A DNA stretch of 64,000 nucleotides, taken from NCBI RefSeq assembly GCF_023167545.1, contig NZ_AP014647.1:1302001-1366000 (forward strand), written 5' to 3'. The stretch is from Streptococcus constellatus subsp. constellatus. GTDB lineage: Bacteria > Bacillota > Bacilli > Lactobacillales > Streptococcaceae. The position numbers and the translations under genes were made by a program. The first letter of the stretch is position 1. The number at the start of each line of letters is the position of its first letter. This document shows positions 18,443 to 28,057 of the stretch, in pieces. The notes beneath the pieces were generated by a model, which made no database searches, was not told where the DNA came from, and saw only the letters and a list, made by a program, of their open reading frames with translations.

Positions 18443-19416
18443 TGCTCTCCTCCTATCAATCCAATTTCTTTACTAATATCTGTAACCATTTTTGAAAGTG
18501 GTCTTTTCCCATAATTTTCTTTATCTGTGTAGTGACCTGTTATAAAGCGATTCAACTCAGCTTTTCTCAATTCATGATTTGTTTGATTTAAGATTTTTGA
18601 CAAACCATCTCTATAACTATCTGTATATACTTCTTTTTTCCAAATCAATTCATTTACTACATCAATGTGACTTTGATATAGCTCCTCTATACCCAAAATA
18701 CGAATTCCATTTTTAAAGTCAATATTACGAGAATTAATTTTGATTTTAATCTCATCGACAGACTTTGGAATGTATGTAAACTTTACATCATCGAATGGAA
18801 AACTAGTATCATAGGGACTATATTCTAAACCCTTATTTGATTTCACATGATTACAGCTATAACAACTAGGAATTAAATTGTAAAATGAAACGGAAAACAG
18901 TGGATAGCTGTCTTTTGGAAAAAAGTGGTCTAGTTGAGCAGTGTTTACTACTTTAGTCTGACCGTTAATCTCTTGTTTGCAATATCGACATTCTTTTTCA
19001 GCCTCATCAATTACTAATAATTCTTGACTACAATTATTACAATGAAGTACTTTATATGTTGAGTTTATATAATTACGATTGCAATACGGGCATACCGAAA
19101 CGTTCTTTAAATCAATTATTTTCTTCCTTAATCTCGAATCTATCTTTCCATAGGATTTTTTTAAATACTCTGTTAATTTAGGTTCATTAACGATAAAATT
19201 ATCCAAAAATTTTTTACATTCCTCTAAAAATAAATACTCCGCAGACATTATCTTTAGAAAAGCATCCTTTTCACTCTCAAGTCCTGGTATATTATCTGTG
19301 ACCCATTTATTTAATTCATTTTTAAATTCAGGATAATCTTGAAAATTCATTTTTCTATATAATGCCAAGCAAATTTTTTCAACTTCAGACGGATTTGATT
19401 TTTCTATAGGTATCAT
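18439..19416 (-). CDS. HNH endonuclease with inserted zinc ribbon, PtuB-like (candidate defence nuclease)
   Basis: A 325 aa protein. A helical N-terminus (1-105) leads into an HNH domain: CPYC 109-112, the catalytic LDHFFPK 162-168 (H164), N180, and CYSCN 185-189. Between the two HNH zinc half-sites lies a second CxxC pair, CNNC 126-129 and CRYC 143-146, looking like an extra zinc ribbon. The C-terminus is helical. ATG at 19416 has GGAGAG seven bases upstream; a longer TTG candidate lies inside the promoter -10 and cannot be translated. It is first in a two-gene operon with the ATPase. HNH plus ABC-ATPase is the signature of Septu; target and trigger are unknown. Confidence 0.85.
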   Translation of the reverse strand: MIPIEKSNPSEVEKICLALYRKMNFQDYPEFKNELNKWVTDNIPGLESEKDAFLKIMSAEYLFLEECKKFLDNFIVNEPKLTEYLKKSYGKIDSRLRKKIIDLKNVSVCPYCNRNYINSTYKVLHCNNCSQELLVIDEAEKECRYCKQEINGQTKVVNTAQLDHFFPKDSYPLFSVSFYNLIPSCYSCNHVKSNKGLEYSPYDTSFPFDDVKFTYIPKSVDEIKIKINSRNIDFKNGIRILGIEELYQSHIDVVNELIWKKEVYTDSYRDGLSKILNQTNHELRKAELNRFITGHYTDKENYGKRPLSKMVTDISKEIGLIGGEQ

Positions 19417-19449
19417 GATTGTCTCTCCATTCTGGCTCACTTCTTTCCC

Positions 19450-19481
19450 ATTATACCACAAAAGACCGTTTTCACAGTCTT
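19450..19481 (-). promoter_or_regulatory. uvrC terminator overlapping the promoter of the HNH-ATPase operon
   Basis: AAGAC (19462-19466) and GTCTT (19477-19481) form the uvrC terminator stem with a T run on the minus strand. An extended -10, TGGTATAAT, follows immediately (TATAAT at 19450-19455). Confidence 0.75.
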
Positions 19482-19533
19482 AGTTTATATATTAACTATC
19501 CAATTCTGCCAAAGGTTCTGCAACCTCTGGTAA

Positions 19534-21327
19534 TTATATTTCTTTCCGCTTGCCCAGTTCGTTCAACTTAGCCCGCACTGCCTCTGCCACTTTTCGCGGT
19601 ACGCCTACTTCGACAATTTCCTCAACACTTGCTTCTTTAATCTTAGTTAGCGATTTGAAATGCTTCATGAGATTTTGCTTGCGCTTAGGTCCCAAGCCTT
19701 CGATACCATCGAGTTGCGATGAGAAGGAATTCTTAGACCGGAGCTGGCGATGGAAGGTAATGGCAAAGCGGTGGACTTCATCTTGAATGCGTTGCAAAAG
19801 GAAAAATTCCTGTGAATTGCGAGATAATTCGACCACTTCCAACGGATCACCAAAAAGCAATTCATGAGTCTGATGCTTGTCGTTCTTTTGCAAACCAGCG
19901 ATAGGAATATCTAAGCCTAACTGATTTTGAATGACGTCTTTTGCAATATTGACTTGACCTTGGCCACCATCAATGACAATCAGATCAGGCGGTAGTAAAC
20001 CATCTCGCATGACTCGGCTATAACGGCGCTTAATCACTTCTCGCATACTGGCATAGTCATCCGGACCGATAACTGTCTTAATCTTATACTTGCGATAATC
20101 TTTTTTGCTGGGTTTGCCATTGATAAAAACCACCATAGCTGAAACAGGGCTTGTTCCCATAATATTGGAATTATCAAACGACTCAATCCGAACTGGAGTG
20201 GGAATATTGAGGAGCCGGCCTAGATTTTCAATTGCTCCTTGCGTTTTTTCAATAGATTTCTCTAATAAGTCAAACTTCTGCTGTAAACTAACTTGAGCAT
20301 TCTTAATTGCCAGATTGACCAGCTGTTTCTTTTCTCCTCGTTGAGGCTTAAGGATTTTTGTATCCACCACAGCCCGTACTGATTCCTCGTCAATATCAGA
20401 TGGAATCAAAATTTCATTGGGCACCAGATGAGATTTATTCTGATAAAATTGTCCAATATAAGTCAAAAAATCCTCGTCAGGGTCATTGTAATAAGGAAAC
20501 ATATTTACATCTCGCTCAATGAGTTTTCCTTGACGGACAAAGAAAACCTGCACACACATCCATCCTTTGTCCACATAATAGCCAAAGACATCCCGATTCT
20601 GTAAATCCCTTGCCATCACTCGTTGCTTGGTGCGAAGTGTCGCAATACTTTGAAGCAAATCTCGGTATTCAGCCGCTTTTTCAAATTCCATCTTTTCAGC
20701 AGCACTAGTCATTTTTCCTTTCAATTCATCAATAATCTTATTATCATGACCTTTGAGGAAATCTGCTACTTCTTGAGCCATCTCTTGAAAGAAATGTGGA
20801 TCATTATGGCAGATAGTATGAGCTCGACACTGTCCGATATGATAGTAGAAGCAAACTTTCTCAGGTGGATTGGTACACTTTCGGAAAGGGAAAATGCGAT
20901 CCAGTAGGCGCTTAATTTCATTCGCAGCACCTACATCAGGATACGGGCCAAAATATAAACCACTATCTTTCTTAACCTGACGTGTGATTATAAGCCGCGG
21001 ATATGTCTCATTGGTAATTTTGATAAAAGGATAGGACTTATCGTCCTTAAGCATGATGTTGTATTTGGGTTGATTTTCCTTGATAAGATTGATTTCAAGC
21101 AACAAAGCTTCAATATTAGACTCAGTGACAATAAACTCAAAATCCTCAACCTCAGACACTAACGCTTCCGTTTTAGTATCATGACTTCCGCGAAAATACG
21201 AGCGCACCCGATTGCGCAGATTCTTAGCTTTTCCTACATAGATGATCGTACCATTTTTATCCTTGTGGATATAACAGCCTGGGCTAGTCGGCAATAACTC
21301 TAATTTTGATTTAATTAAGTTGTTCAT
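19534..21327 (-). CDS. uvrC: Excinuclease ABC subunit UvrC
   Basis: A 597 aa nucleotide-excision-repair nuclease that makes both incisions at UvrB-bound lesions. The GIY-YIG domain is at about 10-95 (GCYIHKD...[18 protein letters not shown]), followed by a Cys-rich linker, the UVR motif near 200 ([15 protein letters not shown]), the RNase H-like endonuclease domain ([18 protein letters not shown]) and a C-terminal helix-hairpin-helix pair ([19 protein letters not shown]). ATG at 21327 is chosen because the -10 TATAAT ends seven bases before it; there is no Shine-Dalgarno, which suggests a leaderless message. Confidence 0.95.
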   Translation of the reverse strand: MNNLIKSKLELLPTSPGCYIHKDKNGTIIYVGKAKNLRNRVRSYFRGSHDTKTEALVSEVEDFEFIVTESNIEALLLEINLIKENQPKYNIMLKDDKSYPFIKITNETYPRLIITRQVKKDSGLYFGPYPDVGAANEIKRLLDRIFPFRKCTNPPEKVCFYYHIGQCRAHTICHNDPHFFQEMAQEVADFLKGHDNKIIDELKGKMTSAAEKMEFEKAAEYRDLLQSIATLRTKQRVMARDLQNRDVFGYYVDKGWMCVQVFFVRQGKLIERDVNMFPYYNDPDEDFLTYIGQFYQNKSHLVPNEILIPSDIDEESVRAVVDTKILKPQRGEKKQLVNLAIKNAQVSLQQKFDLLEKSIEKTQGAIENLGRLLNIPTPVRIESFDNSNIMGTSPVSAMVVFINGKPSKKDYRKYKIKTVIGPDDYASMREVIKRRYSRVMRDGLLPPDLIVIDGGQGQVNIAKDVIQNQLGLDIPIAGLQKNDKHQTHELLFGDPLEVVELSRNSQEFFLLQRIQDEVHRFAITFHRQLRSKNSFSSQLDGIEGLGPKRKQNLMKHFKSLTKIKEASVEEIVEVGVPRKVAEAVRAKLNELGKRKEI

Positions 21328-21706
21328 AATTATCATTATAGCAAAATTAGCTAAAAGGAAGTAAAAAGGAACATCGACAGCCTAAATGATTACTATAGAA
21401 AAGGGCAAGCAAATAAATATTAAAAATTTTAAGCCCATAGCTTCACTATCACAAGGTTTAAATAGGTTATTAGAAGTATACTTTAGGTTGTAGATAGAAT
21501 AAATCTGTTTTCATTGAGTATTTCTCCAGATTTACAAAACGAACAAAAGGTTGACTTGCTCCGCAATTTTTCCTACTACTTTTTAATAATTGGCTATTGT
21601 ATCAAAATTTTTTGCTATCACAAAGAAAGGCAGGGATGCTACTATCCCTGCCTTTCCATCATCAACACTACAATTGTCCTCGTTGACAATAGTTTCTGTT
21701 GTGATA
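21328..21706. other. Intergenic stretch between uvrC and ptsI
   Basis: No supported gene. It holds the uvrC extended -10 promoter (TGC-TATAAT at 21335-21340 on the minus strand) and the ptsI terminator. The AT-rich middle (21360-21600) shows nothing I recognise. Confidence 0.6.
21623..21656 (-). terminator. ptsHI terminator
   Basis: GGCAGGGAT (21630-21638) pairs with ATCCCTGCC (21645-21653), flanked by A/T runs; strong on the minus strand. Confidence 0.9.
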
Positions 21707-23440
21707 TTATTCAAAATCAAGATATTCTTTTTCAAGTTCAAGAACTTCTTCCATCGTTGCACATTCTGTAAGGGCACGTTGAGCCAGTTCTTGCATCTTC
21801 TTCGTATCCAATTTTTTCATCAAACTACGTGTACGAAGAACAGATGTGGCACTCATTGAAAACTCATCCAGACCAATACCAACTAGAAGTGGAACAGCAG
21901 TTTGATCACCCGCCATTTCACCACACATACCAGCCCACTTGCCTTCAGCATGAGCTGCTTTGACCACTCGATCCACTAAACGTAAGATAGATGGGTTGTA
22001 TGGTTGATAAAGGTAAGAAACTTGTTCATTCATACGATCTGCAGCCATTGTGTATTGAATCAAGTCATTAGTACCAATTGAGAAGAAGTCAACTTCTTTT
22101 GCAAATTGATCAGCCAACATAGCTGCTGCTGGAATTTCAATCATAATACCAACTTGAATATTGTCCGCAACTGCAACACCTTCCGCAAGCAATTTAGCTT
22201 TTTCTTCTTCCAAAATACCTTTTGCGGCACGGAATTCAGTCAACAAAGCAACCATTGGGAACATGATGCGCAATTGCCCATGAACAGATGCACGCAAAAG
22301 TGCACGTAATTGTGTGCGGAACATTGCATTTCCTGTTTCCGAAATTGAAATACGAAGCGCACGGAATCCAAGGAATGGATTCATTTCTTTTGGAAGATCA
22401 AAGTAAGGAAGCTCTTTGTCCCCGCCAATATCCATTGTACGGACAACAACTGGCTTACCATTCATGCCTTCCAAAACAGCTTTGTAAGCTTCATATTGCT
22501 CATCTTCTGTTGGGAAATCTTGGGAATCCATGTAAAGGAATTCAGTACGGTAAAGTCCGACAGCTTCAGCGCCATTAGCGTTGACACCTTCAACATCTTT
22601 TGGTGTACCGATGTTTGCAGCCAGTTCAAAATGTTTTCCGTCAGCTGTTACTGTTTCAGCATCTTTCAGTAAATCCCATTCAGCCTTTTGTTTGGCATAA
22701 GCTTCACCAGCTGCTTTAAAATCTGCAATTTGTTCTTCGGTTGGATTGATAATCACTTCCCCAGTGATACCATTTGCAGCAATCACATCACCGTCTTTCA
22801 CTAATTCGGTAATGTTATTCGTTCCAAGAACTGCAGCAATTTCAAGAGTACGAGCCATAATAGCAGAGTGACTTGTACGTCCACCGATGTTTGTTACAAA
22901 AGCTTTAACAAAATTCTTATCTAACTGAGCTGTATCAGAAGGTGTTAAATCATGTGCAATCACTACTACTTCTTCATTGATCATAGCAGGATTTGGTAGG
23001 CGAACTCCAAGCAAATGTGCAAGCACACGTTTTGTAACGTCACGAATATCAGCTGCACGTTCTTGCATGTATGGATTATCTTCCATATTTTCAAAGAGAG
23101 TGATGAACATGTCTGTTACTTCTTTCAGACCTGCTTCAGCATTCACTTTTTTTGCACGAATTGTTTCTTTAATCTGACCAATCATTTCTGGGTCAGAAAG
23201 TACCATTAAGTGAGCATCAAATACTTGAGCTGCTTCTTCTCCAAGGCTTTCTACTGCTTTCTCACGGATAACAGAAAGCTCGTTCTGTGAAGCTTCAAGA
23301 GCTACATCCAAACGAGCCTCTTCTGCATTTGTATCTTCGACTGAAGCAGTCTCAAATGATAAATCCGGTTGAACAAGTAGATATGCCTTAGCAACAGCAA
23401 CACCGTCAGATGCTGCAATTCCTTTTAGCATTTCTGTCAT
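21707..23440 (-). CDS. ptsI: PTS enzyme I (phosphoenolpyruvate-protein phosphotransferase)
   Basis: A 577 aa cytosolic enzyme that takes phosphate from PEP and passes it to HPr, feeding every PTS including the Gat system in this window. The phosphorylated histidine is H191 in [12 protein letters not shown]; the PEP-binding region includes the GFRALR and GTNDL motifs, and the catalytic Cys lies in [11 protein letters not shown]. Length is normal. It begins one base after the ptsH stop and shares its promoter. Confidence 0.97.
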   Translation of the reverse strand: MTEMLKGIAASDGVAVAKAYLLVQPDLSFETASVEDTNAEEARLDVALEASQNELSVIREKAVESLGEEAAQVFDAHLMVLSDPEMIGQIKETIRAKKVNAEAGLKEVTDMFITLFENMEDNPYMQERAADIRDVTKRVLAHLLGVRLPNPAMINEEVVVIAHDLTPSDTAQLDKNFVKAFVTNIGGRTSHSAIMARTLEIAAVLGTNNITELVKDGDVIAANGITGEVIINPTEEQIADFKAAGEAYAKQKAEWDLLKDAETVTADGKHFELAANIGTPKDVEGVNANGAEAVGLYRTEFLYMDSQDFPTEDEQYEAYKAVLEGMNGKPVVVRTMDIGGDKELPYFDLPKEMNPFLGFRALRISISETGNAMFRTQLRALLRASVHGQLRIMFPMVALLTEFRAAKGILEEEKAKLLAEGVAVADNIQVGIMIEIPAAAMLADQFAKEVDFFSIGTNDLIQYTMAADRMNEQVSYLYQPYNPSILRLVDRVVKAAHAEGKWAGMCGEMAGDQTAVPLLVGIGLDEFSMSATSVLRTRSLMKKLDTKKMQELAQRALTECATMEEVLELEKEYLDFE

Positions 23441-23441
23441 G

Positions 23442-23705
23442 TTAAGCCAATCCTTCTTTTGTCATTGTTTCTGCGATTGCTACAATTGCATCATCAGCGT
23501 CTGCACCTTCTGCAGTAATTGTTACATCAGCCCCTTGACCAACACCAAGGCTCATAACACCCATGATTGATTTGAGGTTTACTGATTTACCTTTGTATTC
23601 AAGAGTAATATCTGAAGCAAATTTGCTAGCAGTTTGAACTAACAAAGTTGCTGGACGTGCGTGAATACCTGTTTCTGCCACAATGTGGAAATCTTTAGAA
23701 GCCAT
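23442..23705 (-). CDS. ptsH: PTS phosphocarrier protein HPr
   Basis: An 87 aa carrier that relays phosphate from enzyme I to the EIIA domains. H15 in [10 protein letters not shown] is the catalytic site and S46 in [12 protein letters not shown] is the HPr kinase site; HPr-Ser-P is the CcpA corepressor, relevant to the cre sites at 32126 and 42729. AAAGGAG precedes the ATG. First gene of ptsHI. Confidence 0.97.
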   Translation of the reverse strand: MASKDFHIVAETGIHARPATLLVQTASKFASDITLEYKGKSVNLKSIMGVMSLGVGQGADVTITAEGADADDAIVAIAETMTKEGLA

Positions 23706-23767
23706 AGTTTGACTCTCCTTTAATGTAATCTTTTTGGGGTCTCATGTGATAACCCTTACAATTCTAG

Positions 23768-23796
23768 ATTATAACATCTTTGTAAAATTTTTTCAA
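23768..23796 (-). promoter_or_regulatory. ptsHI promoter
   Basis: On the minus strand TTGAAA (23791-23796) and TATAAT (23768-23773) are 17 bases apart, with TGT just before the -10. The rest of 23797-24036 shows no gene. Confidence 0.8.
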
Positions 23797-24013
23797 GAAT
23801 TTTATGTGTATTCAGCAAGTCTTTTTTATGAGAATTACTGAAATTTCATTAAAACGAGATTTTCACTGTCCAATTGATTGACACATTTTTAATCCATTGT
23901 TCCCTAAGGAAAGCTTAGTCTAACGAAGCCCAAAACAGGAGTTCATTCTATCTTTTTCTTTTTCCAAGAAAACACTATATCTAGTATCATGGTATTTAAA
24001 ACCCCAAAACAAA

Positions 24014-24065
24014 ACACAATATTTAGAACATAATAGTTGACAAAATTCCCTGCTTTGGATATACT
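24014..24065 (+). promoter_or_regulatory. nrdH promoter with partial NrdR-like box
   Basis: TTGACA (24037-24042) and TATACT (24060-24065) are 17 bases apart. ACACAATATTT at 24014-24024 resembles half of an NrdR box; only one box is seen, so NrdR control is uncertain. Confidence 0.65.
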
Positions 24066-24102
24066 AATTCCATACTGAATTTAAAGAAATTAGGAGTTCA
24101 TT

Positions 24103-24321
24103 ATGGTAACTATTTACTCAAAAAACAATTGCGTGCAGTGCAAAATGACAAAACGCTTCTTAGACACTAACCATGTGGAATATCGTGAAATCAATTTGGA
24201 CGAACAGCCTGAATACATCGATCATGTAAAAAGCTTAGGTTTCAATGCTGCACCGATTGTCCAAACTCCAACAGAAGCATTTTCCGGTTTTCAACCAGGT
24301 AAATTAAAAAAATTATCATAA
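24103..24321 (+). CDS. nrdH: NrdH-redoxin
   Basis: A 72 aa glutaredoxin-like protein with thioredoxin-like activity that reduces class Ib ribonucleotide reductase. The redox pair is C10-V-Q-C13. The C-terminal FSGFQPGKLKKL is the NrdH-specific segment for thioredoxin reductase contact. TTAGGAG precedes the ATG. First gene of nrdHEF; a hairpin separates it from nrdE. Confidence 0.95.
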   Translation: MVTIYSKNNCVQCKMTKRFLDTNHVEYREINLDEQPEYIDHVKSLGFNAAPIVQTPTEAFSGFQPGKLKKLS

Positions 24322-24350
24322 AATTGTTGTAATCATAGAGCTATCCAGCC

Positions 24351-24381
24351 GCTTCTATAAACCATAGAAGCTCTTTCTTTT
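24351..24381 (+). terminator. Hairpin between nrdH and nrdE
   Basis: GCTTCTAT (24351-24358) pairs with ATAGAAGC (24364-24371), followed by TCTTTCTTTT. It may be a leaky terminator or a 3'-end stabiliser that sets nrdH above nrdE. Confidence 0.6.
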
Positions 24382-24416
24382 GTAAAACAATTCAATTATT
24401 TAGAAAAAGGAACAAT

Positions 24417-26576
24417 ATGGGACTTAAACAACTCGGAGACGTGACGTATTTCCGTCTGAATAACGAAATCAACCGTCCAATCAACGGACAAATTATGCTT
24501 CACAAAGATAAGGAAGCTTTGGAGGCATTTTTTAAAGAAAATGTGGAACCAAATACCAAGCAATTCTCATCTATTACTGAAAAAATTCACTTTTTAATTC
24601 AAGAAAACTATTTAGAAAAAGAATTTATCCAACTTTATAAACCTGAATACATCGAAGAACTGGCTGCTTTTATTCGTGAGCAAGATTTCCATTTCAAGTC
24701 TTTCATGGCAGCTTATAAATTCTATAATCAATATGCTCTCAAAACAAATGACGGCGAGTATTACCTCGAAAGCATGGAAGAGCGTGTTCTTTTTAATGCG
24801 CTCTATTTTGCCAACGGTGATGAAGCAATTGCCAAAGATATTGCTAATGAAATCATTCATCAACGTTATCAACCTGCTACTCCAAGTTTCCTTAATGCCG
24901 GCCGGTCTCGTCGCGGAGAACTAGTCTCCTGTTTCCTCATTCAAGTAACGGATGATATGAACTCTATCGGTCGCTCGATCAATTCAGCTCTGCAGCTATC
25001 TCGGATTGGCGGCGGTGTTGGAATTTCCCTCAGTAATTTGCGTGAAGCTGGTGCTCCTATCAAGGGCTATGAAGAGGCCGCATCTGGAGTGGTGCCAGTC
25101 ATGAAACTTTTTGAAGACAGTTTCTCATACTCTAATCAACTAGGTCAGCGTCAAGGGGCTGGAGTAGTTTATCTCAATGTCTTCCATCCGGATATTATCT
25201 CTTTTCTTTCAACCAAGAAAGAGAATGCCGATGAAAAAGTGCGAGTGAAAACTCTTTCTTTAGGTGTTGTCATTCCAGATAAATTTTACGAATTGGCTCG
25301 CAAGAATGAAGAAATGTACCTTTTCAGTCCGTATTCTATCGAACGTGAATATGGCGTTCCGTTCGCCTATATTGATATTACCGAAAAATATGACGAATTG
25401 GTTGCCAATCCTAAGATTAACAAAACAAAGATTAAAGCTCGTGATTTAGAAACCGAGATTTCCAAGTTGCAGCAGGAATCTGGCTATCCTTACGTCGTCA
25501 ATATTGACACCGCTAATCGTGCAAATCCAGTGAATGGTAAGATTATCATGAGCAACCTCTGCTCTGAAATCTTACAAGTACAAGAACCTTCATTGTTGAA
25601 TGATGCGCAAGAATTTATCAAACTGGGAACAGATGTTTCTTGCAATCTCGGTTCTACCAATGTGGTTAATATGATGACTTCACCAGATTTTGGCAAGTCT
25701 ATCCGAACCATGACTCGTGCTCTGACTTTCGTTACAGATAGTTCCCACATCAAAGCTGTTCCAACCATTGATCATGGCAACAGCTTAGCTCATACTTTTG
25801 GGCTAGGCGCCATGGGCTTGCACAGTTACCTAGCTCAGCAATTGATAGAATATGGCTCAGCTGAATCTGTTGAGTTTACTAGTATTTACTTTATGCTCAT
25901 GAATTATTGGACCCTTGTTGAATCCAATAATATTGCCCGTGAGCGTGGTATGACCTTCCATAACTTTGAAAAGTCTGACTACGCAAGCGGTTCATACTTT
26001 GACAAATATGTGACTGGCGAATTTGTACCGAAATCTGATCGAGTGAAAAAACTCTTTCAAAATATCTTTATTCCGTCTGCCAAAGATTGGACTGAGCTGC
26101 GTGAGAAAGTCATGACAGACGGTCTTTATCATCAAAATCGCTTGGCTGTTGCGCCAAACGGATCTATCAGCTATATCAATGATGTATCTGCTTCGATTCA
26201 CCCGATTACCCAACGCATTGAAGAACGCCAAGAAAAGAAAATCGGAAAAATTTACTATCCTGCTGCCGGTCTGTCAACTGAGACTATTCCTTACTACACT
26301 AGCGCCTATGACATGGATATGCGTAAGGTCATTGATGTCTACGCTGCAGCTACTGAGCACGTGGATCAAGGGCTTTCTCTGACTCTCTTTCTACGCAGCG
26401 ATATTCCGCAAGGTCTCTATGAATGGAAAAACGAAAGTAAACAGACCACCCGCGACCTTTCTATTCTGCGCAACTATGCCTTTAACAAGGGGATCAAATC
26501 TATCTATTATGTCCGCACCTTTACAGATGACGGCGGTGAAGTCGGAGCCAATCAGTGTGAAAGTTGTGTGATTTAA
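24417..26576 (+). CDS. nrdE: Class Ib ribonucleotide reductase, alpha subunit
   Basis: A 719 aa catalytic subunit converting ribonucleoside diphosphates to deoxy forms. Active-site cysteines are seen in LVSCFLIQVTD and in the NLCSEI region; NLGSTNVVNM and the C-terminal CESC swivel cysteines, reduced by NrdH, are present. Length is normal for NrdE, which lacks the N-terminal ATP cone of NrdA. It works with NrdF encoded 400 bases downstream; nrdI is not in the window. Confidence 0.95.
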   Translation: MGLKQLGDVTYFRLNNEINRPINGQIMLHKDKEALEAFFKENVEPNTKQFSSITEKIHFLIQENYLEKEFIQLYKPEYIEELAAFIREQDFHFKSFMAAYKFYNQYALKTNDGEYYLESMEERVLFNALYFANGDEAIAKDIANEIIHQRYQPATPSFLNAGRSRRGELVSCFLIQVTDDMNSIGRSINSALQLSRIGGGVGISLSNLREAGAPIKGYEEAASGVVPVMKLFEDSFSYSNQLGQRQGAGVVYLNVFHPDIISFLSTKKENADEKVRVKTLSLGVVIPDKFYELARKNEEMYLFSPYSIEREYGVPFAYIDITEKYDELVANPKINKTKIKARDLETEISKLQQESGYPYVVNIDTANRANPVNGKIIMSNLCSEILQVQEPSLLNDAQEFIKLGTDVSCNLGSTNVVNMMTSPDFGKSIRTMTRALTFVTDSSHIKAVPTIDHGNSLAHTFGLGAMGLHSYLAQQLIEYGSAESVEFTSIYFMLMNYWTLVESNNIARERGMTFHNFEKSDYASGSYFDKYVTGEFVPKSDRVKKLFQNIFIPSAKDWTELREKVMTDGLYHQNRLAVAPNGSISYINDVSASIHPITQRIEERQEKKIGKIYYPAAGLSTETIPYYTSAYDMDMRKVIDVYAAATEHVDQGLSLTLFLRSDIPQGLYEWKNESKQTTRDLSILRNYAFNKGIKSIYYVRTFTDDGGEVGANQCESCVI

Positions 26577-26578
26577 AT

Positions 26579-26969
26579 ATGAAGAATACCCATCAATTTT
26601 TGCAAATATCTCTTTTATTTTTTAATTGATAGTTTAATTATAGATATTTGTTTTCTTATTTTTATAAATATTGTCAGCTTTCTTAACCCTAAAAGCACAG
26701 AAATAAATTTCATTACTTTTACAACTTTCTTACTAATTTTTATATATATAATTTTGAAAATTGTATCGATTAAGACTAAGAACATTTTTATCAAGATTTT
26801 ACCTATATCATATTGGCAACTACTTACTGCAGTCCATTTCTTAATAAAGATGACAGAATTCAATTCCAAACTGCCTTTAACCAGTCAAATACTTATGCTA
26901 ACGCTTACATTCATTGGAATATCATCTGTTGATAAAGTATATAATACCTATAAAAAATTGGAGGATTAA
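26579..26969 (+). pseudogene. Small hydrophobic membrane protein between nrdE and nrdF, frame broken near start (uncertain)
   Basis: The 398-base nrdE-nrdF gap holds a long open frame (26583-26969) with no usable ATG at its head. Its translation is strongly hydrophobic, with about four potential membrane segments (for example ICFLIFINIVSFL, TFLLIFIYIIL, LLTAVHFL, LMLTLTFIGI), then ends KLED. An ATG at 26579, two bases after the nrdE stop, starts a short frame (MKNTHQFLQISLLFF) that would join this one if one base changed in the T-rich run near 26616-26623. I do not recognise a family. It may be a decayed insertion gene or a frameshift; AT content is much higher than in nrdE and nrdF. Confidence 0.4.
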
Positions 26970-26974
26970 TCTAC

Positions 26975-27934
26975 TTGAAAACCTACTACAAAGCTATTAA
27001 CTGGAATGCCATCGAAGATGTCATTGACAAATCTACTTGGGAAAAACTAACCGAGCAATTCTGGCTCGACACACGAATCCCTCTTTCCAACGATTTAGAT
27101 GATTGGAGAAAATTATCAGCTAAAGAAAAAGACCTTGTTGGTAAAGTCTTTGGCGGGCTGACACTTCTTGATACCATGCAATCTCAATCTGGTGTGGAAG
27201 CTATTCGAGGAGATATTCGCACGCCTCATGAAGAAGCTGTGCTAAACAATATCCAATTCATGGAGTCTGTTCATGCTAAGTCCTATTCATCTATTTTTTC
27301 GACTCTTAACACAAAATCAGAAATTGACGAAATCTTTGAATGGACCAATACCAATCCTTATTTACAAAAGAAAGCTGAGATCATCAATGAGATTTACCTC
27401 AATGGAAATGCACTCCAAAAAAAAGTCGCTTCAACTTTCCTTGAAACCTTTCTTTTCTACTCTGGTTTTTTCACACCTCTTTACTATCTTGGGAATAACA
27501 AATTAGCCAATGTCGCTGAAATCATCAAATTGATTATCCGTGACGAATCCGTTCACGGTACTTATATCGGCTACAAGTTTCAACTTGGTTTCAACGAATT
27601 GTCAGAAGAAGAACAAGAAACATTCCGAGAATGGATGTACGACCTGCTATACACCCTCTACGAAAATGAAGAACTCTATACAAAAACACTCTATGACGCC
27701 ATAGGATGGACAGATGAAGTTATGACGTTCTTGCGCTACAATGCTAATAAGGCGCTCATGAATCTCGGACAAGATCCACTTTTCCCTGACACAGCTGACG
27801 ATGTCAATCCGATTATCATGAATGGTATCTCAACTGGAACTTCTAACCACGATTTCTTTTCTCAAGTTGGAAATGGTTATCTTCTTGGTGAAGTTGAAGC
27901 CATGCAAGATGACGATTACAATTATGGATTATAA
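26975..27934 (+). CDS. nrdF: Class Ib ribonucleotide reductase, beta subunit
   Basis: A 319 aa radical-generating subunit. Ligands of the di-manganese/iron site are visible: D66, E97 and H100, with the radical tyrosine Y104 in ESVHAKSYSS; the later DESVHGTYIG provides the other Glu and His. The start is a TTG (KTYYKAINW follows) with GGAGG ten bases upstream; no ATG is available in register, and homologues begin at this residue. The TTG start may lower its translation. It closes the nrd operon and is followed by a long Y-shaped terminator. Confidence 0.94.
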   Translation: MKTYYKAINWNAIEDVIDKSTWEKLTEQFWLDTRIPLSNDLDDWRKLSAKEKDLVGKVFGGLTLLDTMQSQSGVEAIRGDIRTPHEEAVLNNIQFMESVHAKSYSSIFSTLNTKSEIDEIFEWTNTNPYLQKKAEIINEIYLNGNALQKKVASTFLETFLFYSGFFTPLYYLGNNKLANVAEIIKLIIRDESVHGTYIGYKFQLGFNELSEEEQETFREWMYDLLYTLYENEELYTKTLYDAIGWTDEVMTFLRYNANKALMNLGQDPLFPDTADDVNPIIMNGISTGTSNHDFFSQVGNGYLLGEVEAMQDDDYNYGL

Positions 27935-27968
27935 AACACCTGCTCATTAAAATAACATTTGATAACAT

Positions 27969-28029
27969 AAAAACACGAATGAGGTAACACCAGCAAATAG
28001 CTGGAACCAAAATTCCATTCGTGTTTTTA
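27969..28029. terminator. Bidirectional terminator between nrdF and CPBP protease gene
   Basis: AAAAACACGAATG and CATTCGTGTTTTT (27969-27981, 28016-28028) pair around an inner CCAGC...GCTGG stem (27990-28004); A and T tails serve both converging genes. Confidence 0.85.
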
Positions 28030-28057
28030 TTGTAATGATTGCACTATTTTTAGATCA

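Noticed and set aside
16718..19416. Retron-associated PtuAB
   Set aside because: No reverse transcriptase gene or msr/msd-like RNA is adjacent; both flanks are housekeeping genes.
19417..19461. Longer HNH start (MWYNGKEVS...)
   Set aside because: Its first codons overlap the -10 box; ATG 19416 has a good GGAGAG.
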